DNA of 64,000 nt, from assembly GCA_020635725.1 (NCBI GenBank), contig JACJZF010000009.1, forward strand, positions 62,001 to 126,000, given 5' to 3'. This DNA comes from Flavobacteriales bacterium. Its GTDB lineage: Bacteria; Bacteroidota; Bacteroidia; Flavobacteriales_F; PHOS-HE28. A model generated the notes under the pieces. The model ran no database searches. It saw only the letters and a list, made by a program, of their open reading frames with translations, and was not told the origin of the DNA. Position numbers and translations under genes: made by a program. Numbering within the stretch: the first letter of the stretch is position 1; each line of letters begins with the position of its first letter. Of this stretch, positions 1-9,000 are shown piece after piece.

Positions 1-264
1 AAACCCTTGGCACGCCGCAGCGTTCAACGCCTCGTGCAGCAGTACCTTGGGACGGTGACCTCGCAGCAGAAGCGGAGCCCGCATGTGCTGCGCCACACCT
101 TCGCCACCCACATGCTCGACCGGGGCGCCGACCTCAATGCCGTGAAAGAGATCCTGGGCCATGCCGGACTGGCCGCCACGCAGGTGTACACGCACAATAC
201 CGCCGATAAACTCAAGAAGGTCCACGCCCAGGCGCACCCGCGCGGGGGGCGGAGGAGCCGCTAA
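1..264 (+). CDS. Tyrosine recombinase XerC/XerD, C-terminal fragment
   Basis: This is the C-terminal end of a tyrosine site-specific recombinase, cut by the window start; 87 codons are visible. The catalytic region is clear: HxLRHTFATHML carries the second conserved Arg of the family, EILGHAGLAATQ carries the late His, and the Tyr in QVYTHNT (codon 187-189) is the expected nucleophile. XerC and XerD resolve chromosome dimers at dif, but the visible part cannot separate XerC from XerD. It is followed after 19 bp by hpf. In many Bacteroidota genomes xerC precedes the hpf-tRNA-tuf block, which favours XerC as an inference from context. The upstream end is unknown. Confidence 0.9.
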   Translation, partial: KPLARRSVQRLVQQYLGTVTSQQKRSPHVLRHTFATHMLDRGADLNAVKEILGHAGLAATQVYTHNTADKLKKVHAQAHPRGGRRSR

Positions 265-283
265 CATCAATTCCCTCAGTGAC

Positions 284-589
284 ATGAAGCTGAACGTGCA
301 ATCCATCCATTTCGACGCCGATCACAAGCTCATCGATTTCATCCAAGAGAAGCTGGGCAAGCTGACCCAGTTCACCGACGATATCCACTCGGCCGACGTG
401 TTCCTGCGCCTGGATCACGACGGGGAGGCCCGGGAGAACAAGGTGGTGGAGGTGCGCCTGGCCGTGCCCGGCAATGACCTCTTCGCCAAGAAGCAGGGGA
501 AGACCTTCGAGGAGGCGGCCATTGAGGCGGCCGAGGCCTTGCGGAACCAGATCACCAAGGGCCGCGACAAGGTGCGGCAGGCTTCCTAG
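284..589 (+). CDS. hpf: Ribosome hibernation promoting factor (HPF/RaiA family)
   Basis: 101-residue protein of the short HPF/YfiA type, which binds the 30S decoding region and parks ribosomes in stationary phase. The start at 284 (MKLNVQSIHFDADHKLIDF) fits the family N-terminus; longer in-frame extensions would run into the recombinase gene. The S30EA-like pattern is visible: a beta strand with NVQSIHF, a helix LIDFIQEKLGKL, and a C-terminal helix FEEAAIEAAEALRNQI with basic residues. It lacks the C-terminal dimerisation domain of long HPF. It lies 19 bp after the recombinase gene, so the two may be co-transcribed. Confidence 0.9.
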   Translation: MKLNVQSIHFDADHKLIDFIQEKLGKLTQFTDDIHSADVFLRLDHDGEARENKVVEVRLAVPGNDLFAKKQGKTFEEAAIEAAEALRNQITKGRDKVRQAS

Positions 590-608
590 GCCTTTCGATA
601 CGTCCTGA

Positions 609-655
609 GCTTCGGCATCTGCCGAGGCGAACGATTCCCTGACAGTCAGGGATTT
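609..655 (+). terminator. Two small hairpins after hpf, possible terminator
   Basis: GCTTCGGC (609-616) pairs with GCCGAGGC (621-628) around the tetraloop ATCT, with one G-T wobble. A second hairpin, TCCCTG (636-641) with CAGGGA (647-652), is followed by a short T run (653-655). The stems are modest, so termination is only possible. The first hairpin resembles dispersed intergenic repeats of the CTGAGCTTCGGC kind. Confidence 0.4.
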
Positions 656-876
656 GGTTGGCTTGTTCCACACCGCGGAGCCAGGGGGCGCGGTCCATCG
701 GCCGGCGCTCGCGCGGCCTTTGTGCCCGGTGGAGGAGCCCGGCCGCCATCATGCCTCGTGCCAAAAGCGATCGGATTGTTTGGGAGAGACCGGTTCTTTT
801 CTACATTTGCAGGCCCAAATCTGGACCTACTTGATCCAGAGGCGGGGAAGGAACCGTTCTTTTCCTTGCTGTACAG
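656..876. promoter_or_regulatory. Promoter and leader of the tRNA-tuf transcript
   Basis: TTTG at 779-782, a 19-nt spacer and TACATTTG at 802-809 match the Bacteroidota sigma consensus (TTTG, 19-21 nt, TANNTTTG). Transcription would start near 815, leaving a leader of about 60 nt before the first tRNA. A second T-rich segment resembling the first (CCGTTCTTTTCC near 852-863) lies downstream. No gene is visible here. Confidence 0.65.
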
Positions 877-949
877 GCCAATGTAGCTCAGCTGGTAGAG
901 CAGCTGATTTGTAATCAGCCGGTCGTGGGTTCGAGTCCCTCCATTGGCT
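877..949 (+). tRNA. tRNA-Thr (anticodon TGT)
   Basis: The acceptor stem GCCAATG pairs exactly with CATTGGC. The anticodon stem GCTGA/TCAGC encloses the loop TTTGTAA with anticodon TGT, and the T arm GTGGGTTCGAGTCCC is canonical. CCA is not encoded. It is first in a four-tRNA cluster upstream of tuf, the same order (Thr-Tyr-Gly-Thr-tuf) as in E. coli thrU-tyrU-glyT-thrT-tufB. Confidence 0.97.
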
Positions 950-965
950 CTTGGAGCCGATTTCA

Positions 966-1048
966 GGGGAGATACCCAAGTGGCCAACGGGGGCAGACTG
1001 TAAATCTGTTGTCTTACGACTTCACAGGTTCGAATCCTGTTCTCCCCA
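966..1048 (+). tRNA. tRNA-Tyr (anticodon GTA)
   Basis: The 83-nt length fits a class II tRNA with a long variable arm. The acceptor GGGGAGA pairs with TCTCCCC, the anticodon loop ACTGTAAAT carries GTA, and the T arm is ACAGGTTCGAATCCTGT. The base after the acceptor is A, followed by CC, which is almost but not fully an encoded CCA. Confidence 0.96.
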
Positions 1049-1120
1049 CCGTTCAGCGCCGCAGGCGTCGCTTCCAGGCGCCCAGGCGAGGAATGGGGAC
1101 CACACCCATACCGGAAACAC

Positions 1121-1193
1121 GCGGGAGTAGCTCAGTTGGTAGAGCATCAGCCTTCCAAGCTGAACGTCGCGGGTTCGAGTCTCGTCTCCCGCT
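1121..1193 (+). tRNA. tRNA-Gly (anticodon TCC)
   Basis: The acceptor GCGGGAG pairs with CTCCCGC. The anticodon stem TCAGC/GCTGA encloses CTTCCAA with anticodon TCC. The T arm contains GGGTTCGAGTC. It is the third tRNA of the cluster. Confidence 0.97.
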
Positions 1194-1200
1194 CACCAGC

Positions 1201-1220
1201 GCCTCTTCACGGGAAGAGGC
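1201..1220 (+). other. Hairpin between tRNA-Gly and tRNA-Thr
   Basis: GCCTCTTC (1201-1208) pairs perfectly with GAAGAGGC (1213-1220) around a 4-nt loop. It has no T tract and lies inside a polycistronic tRNA transcript, so a spacer structure relevant to processing is more likely than a terminator. Confidence 0.45.
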
Positions 1221-1231
1221 GGCAGTCACCG

Positions 1232-1303
<72 letters not shown>

Positions 1304-1405
1304 CCATCAGCAGCAGCCGCTGAGCAACATTCAAACACCCCTCGCGAGAGGGCGGCCGGTACAGCAGAACCTAGGACAGAACCGAACACGAACAACCCAA
1401 CGACC

Positions 1406-2593
<1,188 letters not shown>

Positions 2594-2612
2594 GGATCAG
2601 ACCCAAGGCAGC

Positions 2613-2645
2613 AAGGCCGGCTCGGGCAACCGGGCCGGCCTTCGC
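2613..2645 (+). terminator. Hairpin after tuf, attenuator or terminator
   Basis: AAGGCCGGC (2613-2621) pairs with GCCGGCCTT (2634-2642) over a 12-nt loop, followed by TTC. The stem is strong but the U tract is poor, so partial termination between tuf and the tRNA-Trp/secE segment is the likeliest role. Confidence 0.6.
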
Positions 2646-2672
2646 CGCCAAGATGAACGAAGAGACATACAC

Positions 2673-2745
2673 ACGGGTGTAGCTCAATTGGTAGAGCGAA
2701 GGTCTCCAAAACCTTAGGCTGCGGGTTCGATTCCTGCCACCCGTG
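2673..2745 (+). tRNA. tRNA-Trp (anticodon CCA)
   Basis: The acceptor ACGGGTG pairs with CACCCGT. The anticodon stem AAGGT/ACCTT encloses CTCCAAA with anticodon CCA, and the T arm is GCGGGTTCGATTCCTGC. It lies between tuf and secE, a conserved placement. Confidence 0.97.
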
Positions 2746-2768
2746 CCGAGCAGAACAGCAAGCGATCG

Positions 2769-3005
2769 ATGGCAAGCTTCAAGACATACCTGAGCGAGAG
2801 CTACAACGAACTCGTGCACAAGGTGAGCTGGCCCACCTGGAAGGAGCTGCAGAGCAGCGCCATCGTGGTGCTGGTCTCCGCACTCATCCTGTCGCTCATC
2901 ATCTTCGTGATGGACTACGTGTTCGGCGTGCAGAACATGGGCGCCGAGGACACCGGCTTCTGGAAAGGAGTGCTGGGCTTCATCTACAAACTGATCGGCG
3001 CCTGA
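2769..3005 (+). CDS. secE: Preprotein translocase subunit SecE
   Basis: 78-residue inner-membrane protein that clamps SecY in the Sec translocon. It has the short single-span form. The amphipathic helix FKTYLSESYNELVHKVSWPTWKEL (about residues 4-27) contains the conserved VSWPTWKEL element. It is followed by one transmembrane segment, SAIVVLVSALILSLIIFVMDYVF (about 30-52). nusG begins 3 bp after its stop codon, so the two are translationally close. Confidence 0.96.
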   Translation: MASFKTYLSESYNELVHKVSWPTWKELQSSAIVVLVSALILSLIIFVMDYVFGVQNMGAEDTGFWKGVLGFIYKLIGA

Positions 3006-3008
3006 CCC

Positions 3009-3566
3009 ATGGCTGAGGCAGCAACCAAGAAGTGGTACGTGGTCCGCGCCATCTCCGGCAAGGAGAAGAAGGTGAAGGAGCTCATCGACCTGGAGGTATC
3101 GCGCTCCAAGGGCATGAAGGACCGCATCGCGCAGGTGCTCATCCCCATGGAGAAGTTCTACCAGATCCGCGATGGCAAGAAGGTGAGCAAGGAGCGCAAC
3201 TTCTTCCCCGGCTACGTGCTCATGGAGGCCGACCTCACCGGTGAGATCGCCCACAGCATCAAGAACCTGCCGAACGTGATCGGCTTCCTCGGCGCGGAGA
3301 AGGGCGGCGACCCCGTTCCCTTGCGCCAGCAGGAGGTGAACCGCATCCTGGGCACCGTGGACGAGCTGGCCGATGCCGAGGCCACGAGCGTGAACCCCTA
3401 CCATGTGGGAGAGGGCGTGAAGGTGATCGATGGGCCGTTCAACGGCTTCAACGGCGTGATCGAGGAGATCAACGAGGAGAAGAAGAAGCTGAAGGTGATG
3501 GTGAAGATCTTCGGACGGCGCACGCCGCTCGAGCTGAGCTTCATGCAAGTGGAGAAGGAGGTGTAG
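3009..3566 (+). CDS. nusG: Transcription termination/antitermination factor NusG
   Basis: 185 residues. The NGN domain (about 8-120) begins KKWYVVRAISGKEKKVKE and contains the conserved FFPGYVLMEADL. The C-terminal KOW domain (about 130-182) contains GEGVKVIDGPFNGFNGVIEEI. NusG binds the RNA polymerase clamp and couples it to Rho or to ribosomal S10. The gene follows secE and precedes the L11 operon, its usual neighbours. Confidence 0.98.
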   Translation: MAEAATKKWYVVRAISGKEKKVKELIDLEVSRSKGMKDRIAQVLIPMEKFYQIRDGKKVSKERNFFPGYVLMEADLTGEIAHSIKNLPNVIGFLGAEKGGDPVPLRQQEVNRILGTVDELADAEATSVNPYHVGEGVKVIDGPFNGFNGVIEEINEEKKKLKVMVKIFGRRTPLELSFMQVEKEV

Positions 3567-3629
3567 CGGCGAGGCATGCCTCGCCCAGTCACCGGCGGAA
3601 CGAAGAGCACGACAATAAGAACCCACGAG

Positions 3630-3650
3630 ATCCCGGGTCAAGCCCGGGAT
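3630..3650. repeat. Palindromic ATCCCGGG/CCCGGGAT element in the nusG-rplK gap
   Basis: ATCCCGGG (3630-3637), loop TCAAG, CCCGGGAT (3643-3650): a perfect 8-bp stem. The flanking text (GAGATCCCGGGTCAAGCCC then GATGACGA) matches a dispersed intergenic palindrome seen in many unrelated bacterial genomes. Only this copy is recognisable in the window. It lies in the 155-bp gap before rplK, where an L1/L11 operator would be expected. Confidence 0.6.
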
Positions 3651-3721
3651 GACGATCAGAGAAGCAAACCCGTCCGAGCCGACCGAGAGGAAGGCGCTAT
3701 TAAGGACACAAACCAAGAACA

Positions 3722-4159
3722 ATGGCAAAGGAGGTAGCAGCGCTGATCAAGCTGCAAGTGAAAGGAGGGGCGGCCAACCCGTCACCCCCGATCGGTCCGG
3801 CACTGGGTGCCAAGGGCGTGAACATCATGGAGTTCTGCAAGCAGTTCAATGCGCGTACGCAGGACAAGGCCGGCAAGGTGCTCCCGGTGGTGATCACGGT
3901 CTACGCCGACAAGTCGTTCGACTTCATCATCAAGACCCCGCCCGCGGCCGTGCAGATCATCGATGCGGCCAAGATCAAGGGCGGTAGCGGCGTGCCCCAC
4001 ACCAAGAAGGTGGGCAGCATCAGCTGGGACCAGGTGAAGGCCATCGCCGAGGACAAGATGCCCGACCTGAACTGCTTCACCTTGGAGAGCGCCATGAGCA
4101 TGGTGGCCGGAACGGCCCGCAGCATGGGCGTTACGGTGACCGGCGACAAACCCTTCTAA
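3722..4159 (+). CDS. rplK: 50S ribosomal protein L11
   Basis: 145 residues. Signature stretches are GAANPSPPIGPALGAKGVNIMEFCKQFN near the N-terminus and the C-terminal rRNA-binding domain with AGTARSMGVTV. L11 forms the GTPase-associated centre with 23S rRNA and L10-L12 and is the methylation target of PrmA. The start is supported by MAKEVAALIKLQVKGG. It is the first gene of the rplKAJL-rpoBC run, with rplA 10 bp downstream. Confidence 0.98.
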   Translation: MAKEVAALIKLQVKGGAANPSPPIGPALGAKGVNIMEFCKQFNARTQDKAGKVLPVVITVYADKSFDFIIKTPPAAVQIIDAAKIKGGSGVPHTKKVGSISWDQVKAIAEDKMPDLNCFTLESAMSMVAGTARSMGVTVTGDKPF

Positions 4160-4169
4160 CCAGCACGCC

Positions 4170-4868
4170 ATGAGCAATCTGACCAAGAAAAGGAAGGCGG
4201 CGCTGGCCAAGTACGATGCCGCCAAGATCTACACCCTCCCGGAGGCGACGCAGATCGTGAAGCAAGTGAGCACCACCAAGTTCGACGCCACCGTGGATAT
4301 CGCGGTGCGCCTCGGGGTGGACCCCAAGAAGAGCACCGAGATGGTGCGTGGCACCGTGAGCCTGCCCCATGGCACGGGTCGCGATGTACGCGTGCTGGTG
4401 CTGGCCGACCCCGCCAAGTGCGAGGAGGCCAAGGCGGCCGGCGCCGATATGGCCGGCCTGGATGATTTCGTTGAGAAGATCAAGGGCGGCTGGACGGACG
4501 TGGATGTGATCATCTGCACCCCTGCCGTGATGGCCAAGGTGGGCGCGCTGGGCCGTGTGCTCGGTCCCCGCGGCCTCATGCCCAACCCCAAGACCGGTAC
4601 CGTGACCATGGATGTGGCCAAGGCCGTGAAGGAGGTGAAGGCGGGCAAGATCGACTTCAAGGTGGACAAGGCCGGCGTGATCCATGCCGTGATCGGCAAG
4701 GCCTCGTTCGACGCGCAGAAGCTCAGCGAGAACGCGCACGAGCTGCTGCAGACCCTGGTGAAGCTGAAGCCCAGCACCGCCAAAGGAGCCTACATCAAGA
4801 GCATCACCGTGAGCAGCACCATGAGCCCGGGGGTGAAGGTGGATACACGAACCGTCCAAGTGGCCTAA
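4170..4868 (+). CDS. rplA: 50S ribosomal protein L1
   Basis: 232 residues, standard length for bacterial L1, the L1-stalk protein that also represses its own operon in E. coli. Recognisable features are VDIAVRLGVDPKKS near residue 43, GRVLGPRGLMPNPKTGTVT near 129, and the C-terminal KGAYIKSITVSSTMSPGVKVD. It starts 10 bp after rplK and ends 13 bp before rplJ, so it is clearly co-transcribed. Confidence 0.98.
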   Translation: MSNLTKKRKAALAKYDAAKIYTLPEATQIVKQVSTTKFDATVDIAVRLGVDPKKSTEMVRGTVSLPHGTGRDVRVLVLADPAKCEEAKAAGADMAGLDDFVEKIKGGWTDVDVIICTPAVMAKVGALGRVLGPRGLMPNPKTGTVTMDVAKAVKEVKAGKIDFKVDKAGVIHAVIGKASFDAQKLSENAHELLQTLVKLKPSTAKGAYIKSITVSSTMSPGVKVDTRTVQVA

Positions 4869-4881
4869 TCCCAGTACGACC

Positions 4882-5433
4882 ATGGCAACCCGCACACAGA
4901 AAGACGAGGTGATCGCTGAGCTGATCAGCGAGATCAAGGCCACCAACGTGCTCTACCTCGCCGACGCGAGCGCCCTGAGCGCCGAGGCCACCAGCCACCT
5001 GCGCCGCGCCTGCCACACCAATGGCATCCGCATGCGCGTGGTGAAGAACACCCTGCTGCAGAAGGCGATGGAGCGCATCGAGGACAAGGACTACAGCGCC
5101 CTGTTCCCCACGCTCGCCGGCCAGACCGCGGTGATGTTCTCTGAGAAGGGCAACGCCCCGGCGAAGCTCATCCAGGACTTCCGCAAGAAGCATCCCGCCC
5201 CGAAGGACGTGGTGCCCAAGCCGCAGCTGAAGAGCGCCTGGATCGATGAGGCCGTGTTCATCGGCGATGACCAGGTGGCGATGCTCGCGAACCTCAAGGG
5301 CAAGGAGGAGCTCATCGGCGAGATCATCGGCCTGCTGCAGAGCCCGCTCAAGAACGTCATCAGCGGCCTGCAGGGCAGCGGTGGCCAGAAGATCGCCGGC
5401 CTGCTCAAGTCCCTCGAGGAACGAGCCGCATAA
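4882..5433 (+). CDS. rplJ: 50S ribosomal protein L10
   Basis: 183 residues. L10 anchors the L7/L12 dimers on the large subunit. The N-terminal rRNA-binding part includes EVIAELISEIKATNVLYLADASALSAE and MRVVKNTLLQKAM. The C-terminal helix that binds L12 dimers is represented by LQSPLKNVISGLQGSGGQKIAGLLKSLEERA. An 88-bp gap with a hairpin separates it from rplL. Confidence 0.97.
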   Translation: MATRTQKDEVIAELISEIKATNVLYLADASALSAEATSHLRRACHTNGIRMRVVKNTLLQKAMERIEDKDYSALFPTLAGQTAVMFSEKGNAPAKLIQDFRKKHPAPKDVVPKPQLKSAWIDEAVFIGDDQVAMLANLKGKEELIGEIIGLLQSPLKNVISGLQGSGGQKIAGLLKSLEERAA

Positions 5434-5442
5434 GAGACAAAG

Positions 5443-5465
5443 CGGGTTCCGGCTTCGCCGGCCCG
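5443..5465 (+). other. Bulged GC hairpin in the rplJ-rplL gap
   Basis: CGGG (5443-5446) and CCGGC (5449-5453) pair with GCCGG (5457-5461) and CCCG (5462-5465), with a TT bulge and a TTC loop. There is no T tract. It could be an mRNA stability or processing element that helps set the higher L12 yield; this is inference. Confidence 0.45.
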
Positions 5466-5521
5466 ACCAAACGCGTTACGCACAGTCCGCTTCCACGAAC
5501 TAACCGCAACAACCCCGTAAA

Positions 5522-5899
5522 ATGGCAGACATCAAATCCCTGGGCGATCAGCTGGTAGCCCTCACCGTGAAAGAGGTGAACGAGCTGGCCCAATACCTGA
5601 AGGACGAGTACAAGATCGAGCCGGCCGCTGCTGCGGTGGCCGTAGCCGCTGGCCCCGCTGCCGGTGGTGGCGCCGCTGCTGAAGAGAAGACCAGCTTCGA
5701 CGTGATCCTGAAGAGCGGCGGAGCCAACAAGCTCGCCGTGGTGAAGCTCGTGAAGGAGCTCACCGGCCTTGGCCTGAAAGAGGCGAAGGACCTGGTGGAC
5801 GGCGCTCCGAAGCCGCTGAAGGAAGGCGTGAGCAAGGCTGACGCTGAGTCCCTGAAGCAGCAACTGACGGAAGCCGGCGCCGAAGTTGAGGTCAAGTAA
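5522..5899 (+). CDS. rplL: 50S ribosomal protein L7/L12
   Basis: 125 residues: an N-terminal dimerisation helix pair (SLGDQLVALTVKEVNELAQYL), an Ala/Gly-rich hinge (about 38-57), and the C-terminal factor-binding domain with EEKTSFDVILKSGGANKLAVVKLVKELTGLGLKEAKDLVDGAP. L12 recruits and activates translational GTPases. It is followed by a long hairpin and then rpoB. Confidence 0.98.
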   Translation: MADIKSLGDQLVALTVKEVNELAQYLKDEYKIEPAAAAVAVAAGPAAGGGAAAEEKTSFDVILKSGGANKLAVVKLVKELTGLGLKEAKDLVDGAPKPLKEGVSKADAESLKQQLTEAGAEVEVK

Positions 5900-5917
5900 G
5901 ATCCTCAGCGCAACTGC

Positions 5918-5970
5918 ATCACAGCAGCGCGGGATGGCCCCGATCGGGGCCATCCCCGCCATGCTGTGAT
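5918..5970 (+). promoter_or_regulatory. Long hairpin between rplL and rpoB (attenuator / RNase III-type site)
   Basis: The outer stem ATCACAGCA (5918-5926) pairs with TGCTGTGAT (5962-5970). The inner stem GGGATGGCC (5931 onward) pairs with GGCCATCCC (ending 5956) in a continuous palindrome centred on GATC near 5942-5945. Only a small internal bulge separates the two stems, giving about 20 or more base pairs. No T tract follows, so a duplex processing site or attenuator fits better than an intrinsic terminator. A second short hairpin, CGGCGC-CCA-GCGCCG, lies at 5986-6000. Confidence 0.7.
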
Positions 5971-6088
5971 ATCGGTTTGTACCCACGGCGCCCAGCGCCG
6001 CTCCCCGACCGCGGTTGATCCGACGCGGAAGGCGCGATAGCAGGAGGATCGAACGTATCCAACGTCTTCCATTCCCGACCCCCACCCA

Positions 6089-9000
6089 ATGGCCCAGGCG
6101 AAGACCACCAAGAAAGGCAAGCGCATCGACTTCGGCTCCAGCAAGATCGGCATCGATTACCCCGACTTCCTGGACATCCAGCTCAAGAGCTTCGAGGAAT
6201 TCTTCCAGATCGACACCCTCCCCGAGGACCGCGAGCAGGAAGGCCTCTTCAAGGTCTTCAGCGAGAACTTCCCCATCACGGACACCCGCAACCAGTTCGT
6301 GCTGGAGTTCCTCGACTACTTCATCGACCCCCCCCGGTACGCGATCGACGAGTGCATCGAACGCGGCCTCACCTACAGCGTGCCCCTCAAGGCCAAGCTG
6401 AAACTCTACTGCACCGACCCCGAGCACGAGGATTTCGAGACCATCGTGCAGGACGTCTATCTCGGCCAGATCCCCTACATGACCCCCAAGGGCTCGTTCG
6501 TGGTGAACGGCGCCGAGCGCGTGGTCGTGTCCCAATTGCACCGTTCGCCGGGCGTGTTCTTCGGCCAGAGCCGCCACGCCAACGGCACCAAGCTGTACAG
6601 CGCCCGGGTCATCCCCTTCAAGGGCAGCTGGATCGAGTTCGCCACGGACATCAACGGCGTCATGTACGCCTACATCGATCGGAAGAAGAAGCTGCCGGTG
6701 ACCACGCTGCTGCGCGCCATCGGCTTCGAGAGCGATAAGCAGATCCTGGAGATCTTCGGCCTGGCCGACGAGATCAAGGTGACCAAGGCCGCCATCAAGG
6801 AGAGCGTGGGCCGCAAGCTGGCCGCTCGTGTGCTGAAGACCTGGGTGGAGGACTTCGTGGACGAGGACACCGGCGAGGTGGTGAGCATCGAGCGGAACGA
6901 GGTGCTGATCGACCGGGAGACGGTGATCGAGGAGGAGCACGTGGACCAGATCGTGGAGAGCGGCGCCAAGACGATCATCCTGCACAAGGCAGGCATCAAC
7001 GCGGCTGACTACGCCCTGATCTACAACACGCTGCAGAAGGATACCTCGAACTCCGAGAAGGAGGCCGTGGAGGTGATCTACCGCCAGCTGCGCAACGCCG
7101 AGCCGCCCGATCTGGAAACGGCCCGCGGCGTCATCGACAAGCTCTTCTTCAGCGAGCAGCGCTATGACCTGGGCGAGGTGGGCCGCTACCGCATCAACAA
7201 GAAGCTGGGCCTGCAGAGCGAGCTGAGCGTGCGCGTGCTCACCAAGGAGGACATCATCTTCATCATCAAGTACCTCATCGAGCTGGTGAACTCCAAGGCC
7301 GATGTGGACGATATCGATCACCTGAGCAACCGGCGCGTGCGCACCGTGGGCGAGCAGCTGCACAGCCAGTTCGGCGTGGGCCTGGCCCGCATGGCCCGCA
7401 CGATCCGCGAGCGCATGAACGTGCGCGACAACGAGGTGTTCACCCCCACCGACCTGATCAACGCCAAGACGCTGAGCTCGGTGATCAACTCGTTCTTCGG
7501 CACCAACCAGCTGAGCCAGTTCCTGGACCAGACCAACCCGCTGAGCGAGATCACCAACAAGCGCCGGATGTCGGCCCTCGGGCCCGGTGGCCTCAGCCGC
7601 GAGCGCGCGGGCTTCGAGGTGCGCGACGTGCACTACACGCACTACGGCCGCCTCTGCACCATCGAGACGCCTGAGGGACCGAACATCGGTCTGATCAGCA
7701 GCCTTTGCGTGTACAGCAAGATCAACAGCCTCGGCTTCATCGAGACGCCCTATCGCCCCGTGAACGACGGCAAGGTGGATCTGAAGGCCGATGTGGTGTA
7801 CCTGAGCGCCGAAGAGGAGGACAACAAGATGATCGCCCAGGCCAACGCCCAGGTGAACGACAAGGGCGAGTTCGTCACCGATCGCGTGAAGGCCCGCCTC
7901 ATGGGCGACTTCCCCGTGGTGGCGCCCAAGGAGCTGCACCTGATGGACGTAGGCCCGAACCAGATCGCCTCGATCGCGGCCTCGCTGATCCCCTTCCTGG
8001 AGCACAACGACGCCAACCGCGCGCTGATGGGCTCGAACATGATGCGCCAGGCCGTGCCGCTGCTGCGCCCCGAGGCGCCCATCGTGGGCACCGGCCTCGA
8101 GGAGCTGGTGGCGCGCGACAGCCGCGTGCTGCTCACCGCCGAAGGGGAGGGCACCGTGAAGTACGTCGACGCGGACCGCATCGTGATCGATTACAAGCGC
8201 ACCGAGGAGGACCGCATCGTGAGCTTCGAGGGCGACGAGAAGGAATACAAGCTCACCAAGTTCCGCAAGACCAACCAGAGCACCTGCATGAACCTGCGAC
8301 CCCTGGTGACCCGGGGCGAGAAGGTGAGCAAGGGCCAGACCCTGTGCGAGGGCTACGGCACGCAGGATGGCGAGCTGGCCATCGGCCGCAACCTGCAAGT
8401 GGCCTTCATGCCCTGGAAAGGCTACAACTTCGAGGACGCCATCGTGATCAGCGAGCGCGTGGCCTCGGAGGACATCTTCACCTCCATCCACATCGATGAG
8501 TACATCATGGAGGTGCGCGACACCAAGCGCGGCCTGGAGGAGCTCACCAGCGATATCCCGAACGTGTCGGAAGAGGCCACCAAGGACCTCGACGAGAACG
8601 GCCTGATCCGCATCGGCGCGGAGATCAAGGAGGGCGACATCATCATCGGGAAGATCACCCCCAAGGGCGAGACCGATCCCAGCCCCGAGGAGAAACTGCT
8701 GCGCGCCATCTTCGGCGACAAGGCCGGCGACGTGAAGGACGCCTCGATGAAGGCCCCGCCCAGCACCAAGGGCGTGGTCATCGACAAGAAGCTCTTCAGC
8801 CGGGCCGTGAAGGACAAGAAGGCCAAGGGCAACGAGAAGGGCATCCTGGAGCAGATCGACAAGGATCAGGACAAGGAGCTCGGCTCATTGAAGAACCTGC
8901 TGATCGAGAAGCTCATGCAGCTGATCGGCGGCGAGGCCAGCAACGGCGTCTTCAACAAGTACAAGGAGGAGCAGATCAAGAAGGGCACCAAGTACAGCCC

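Noticed and set aside
1..264. Integrase of a mobile element
   Set aside because: The visible C-terminus fits a housekeeping Xer recombinase next to hpf and the tRNA-tuf block. There is no attachment-site duplication at the neighbouring tRNA genes.
5405..8491. 1028-codon open frame antisense to rplL/rpoB
   Set aside because: It runs opposite to highly conserved genes, and its translation is rich in His/Leu/Val/Asp/Gly repeats typical of mirrored GC-rich codons. It has no domain.
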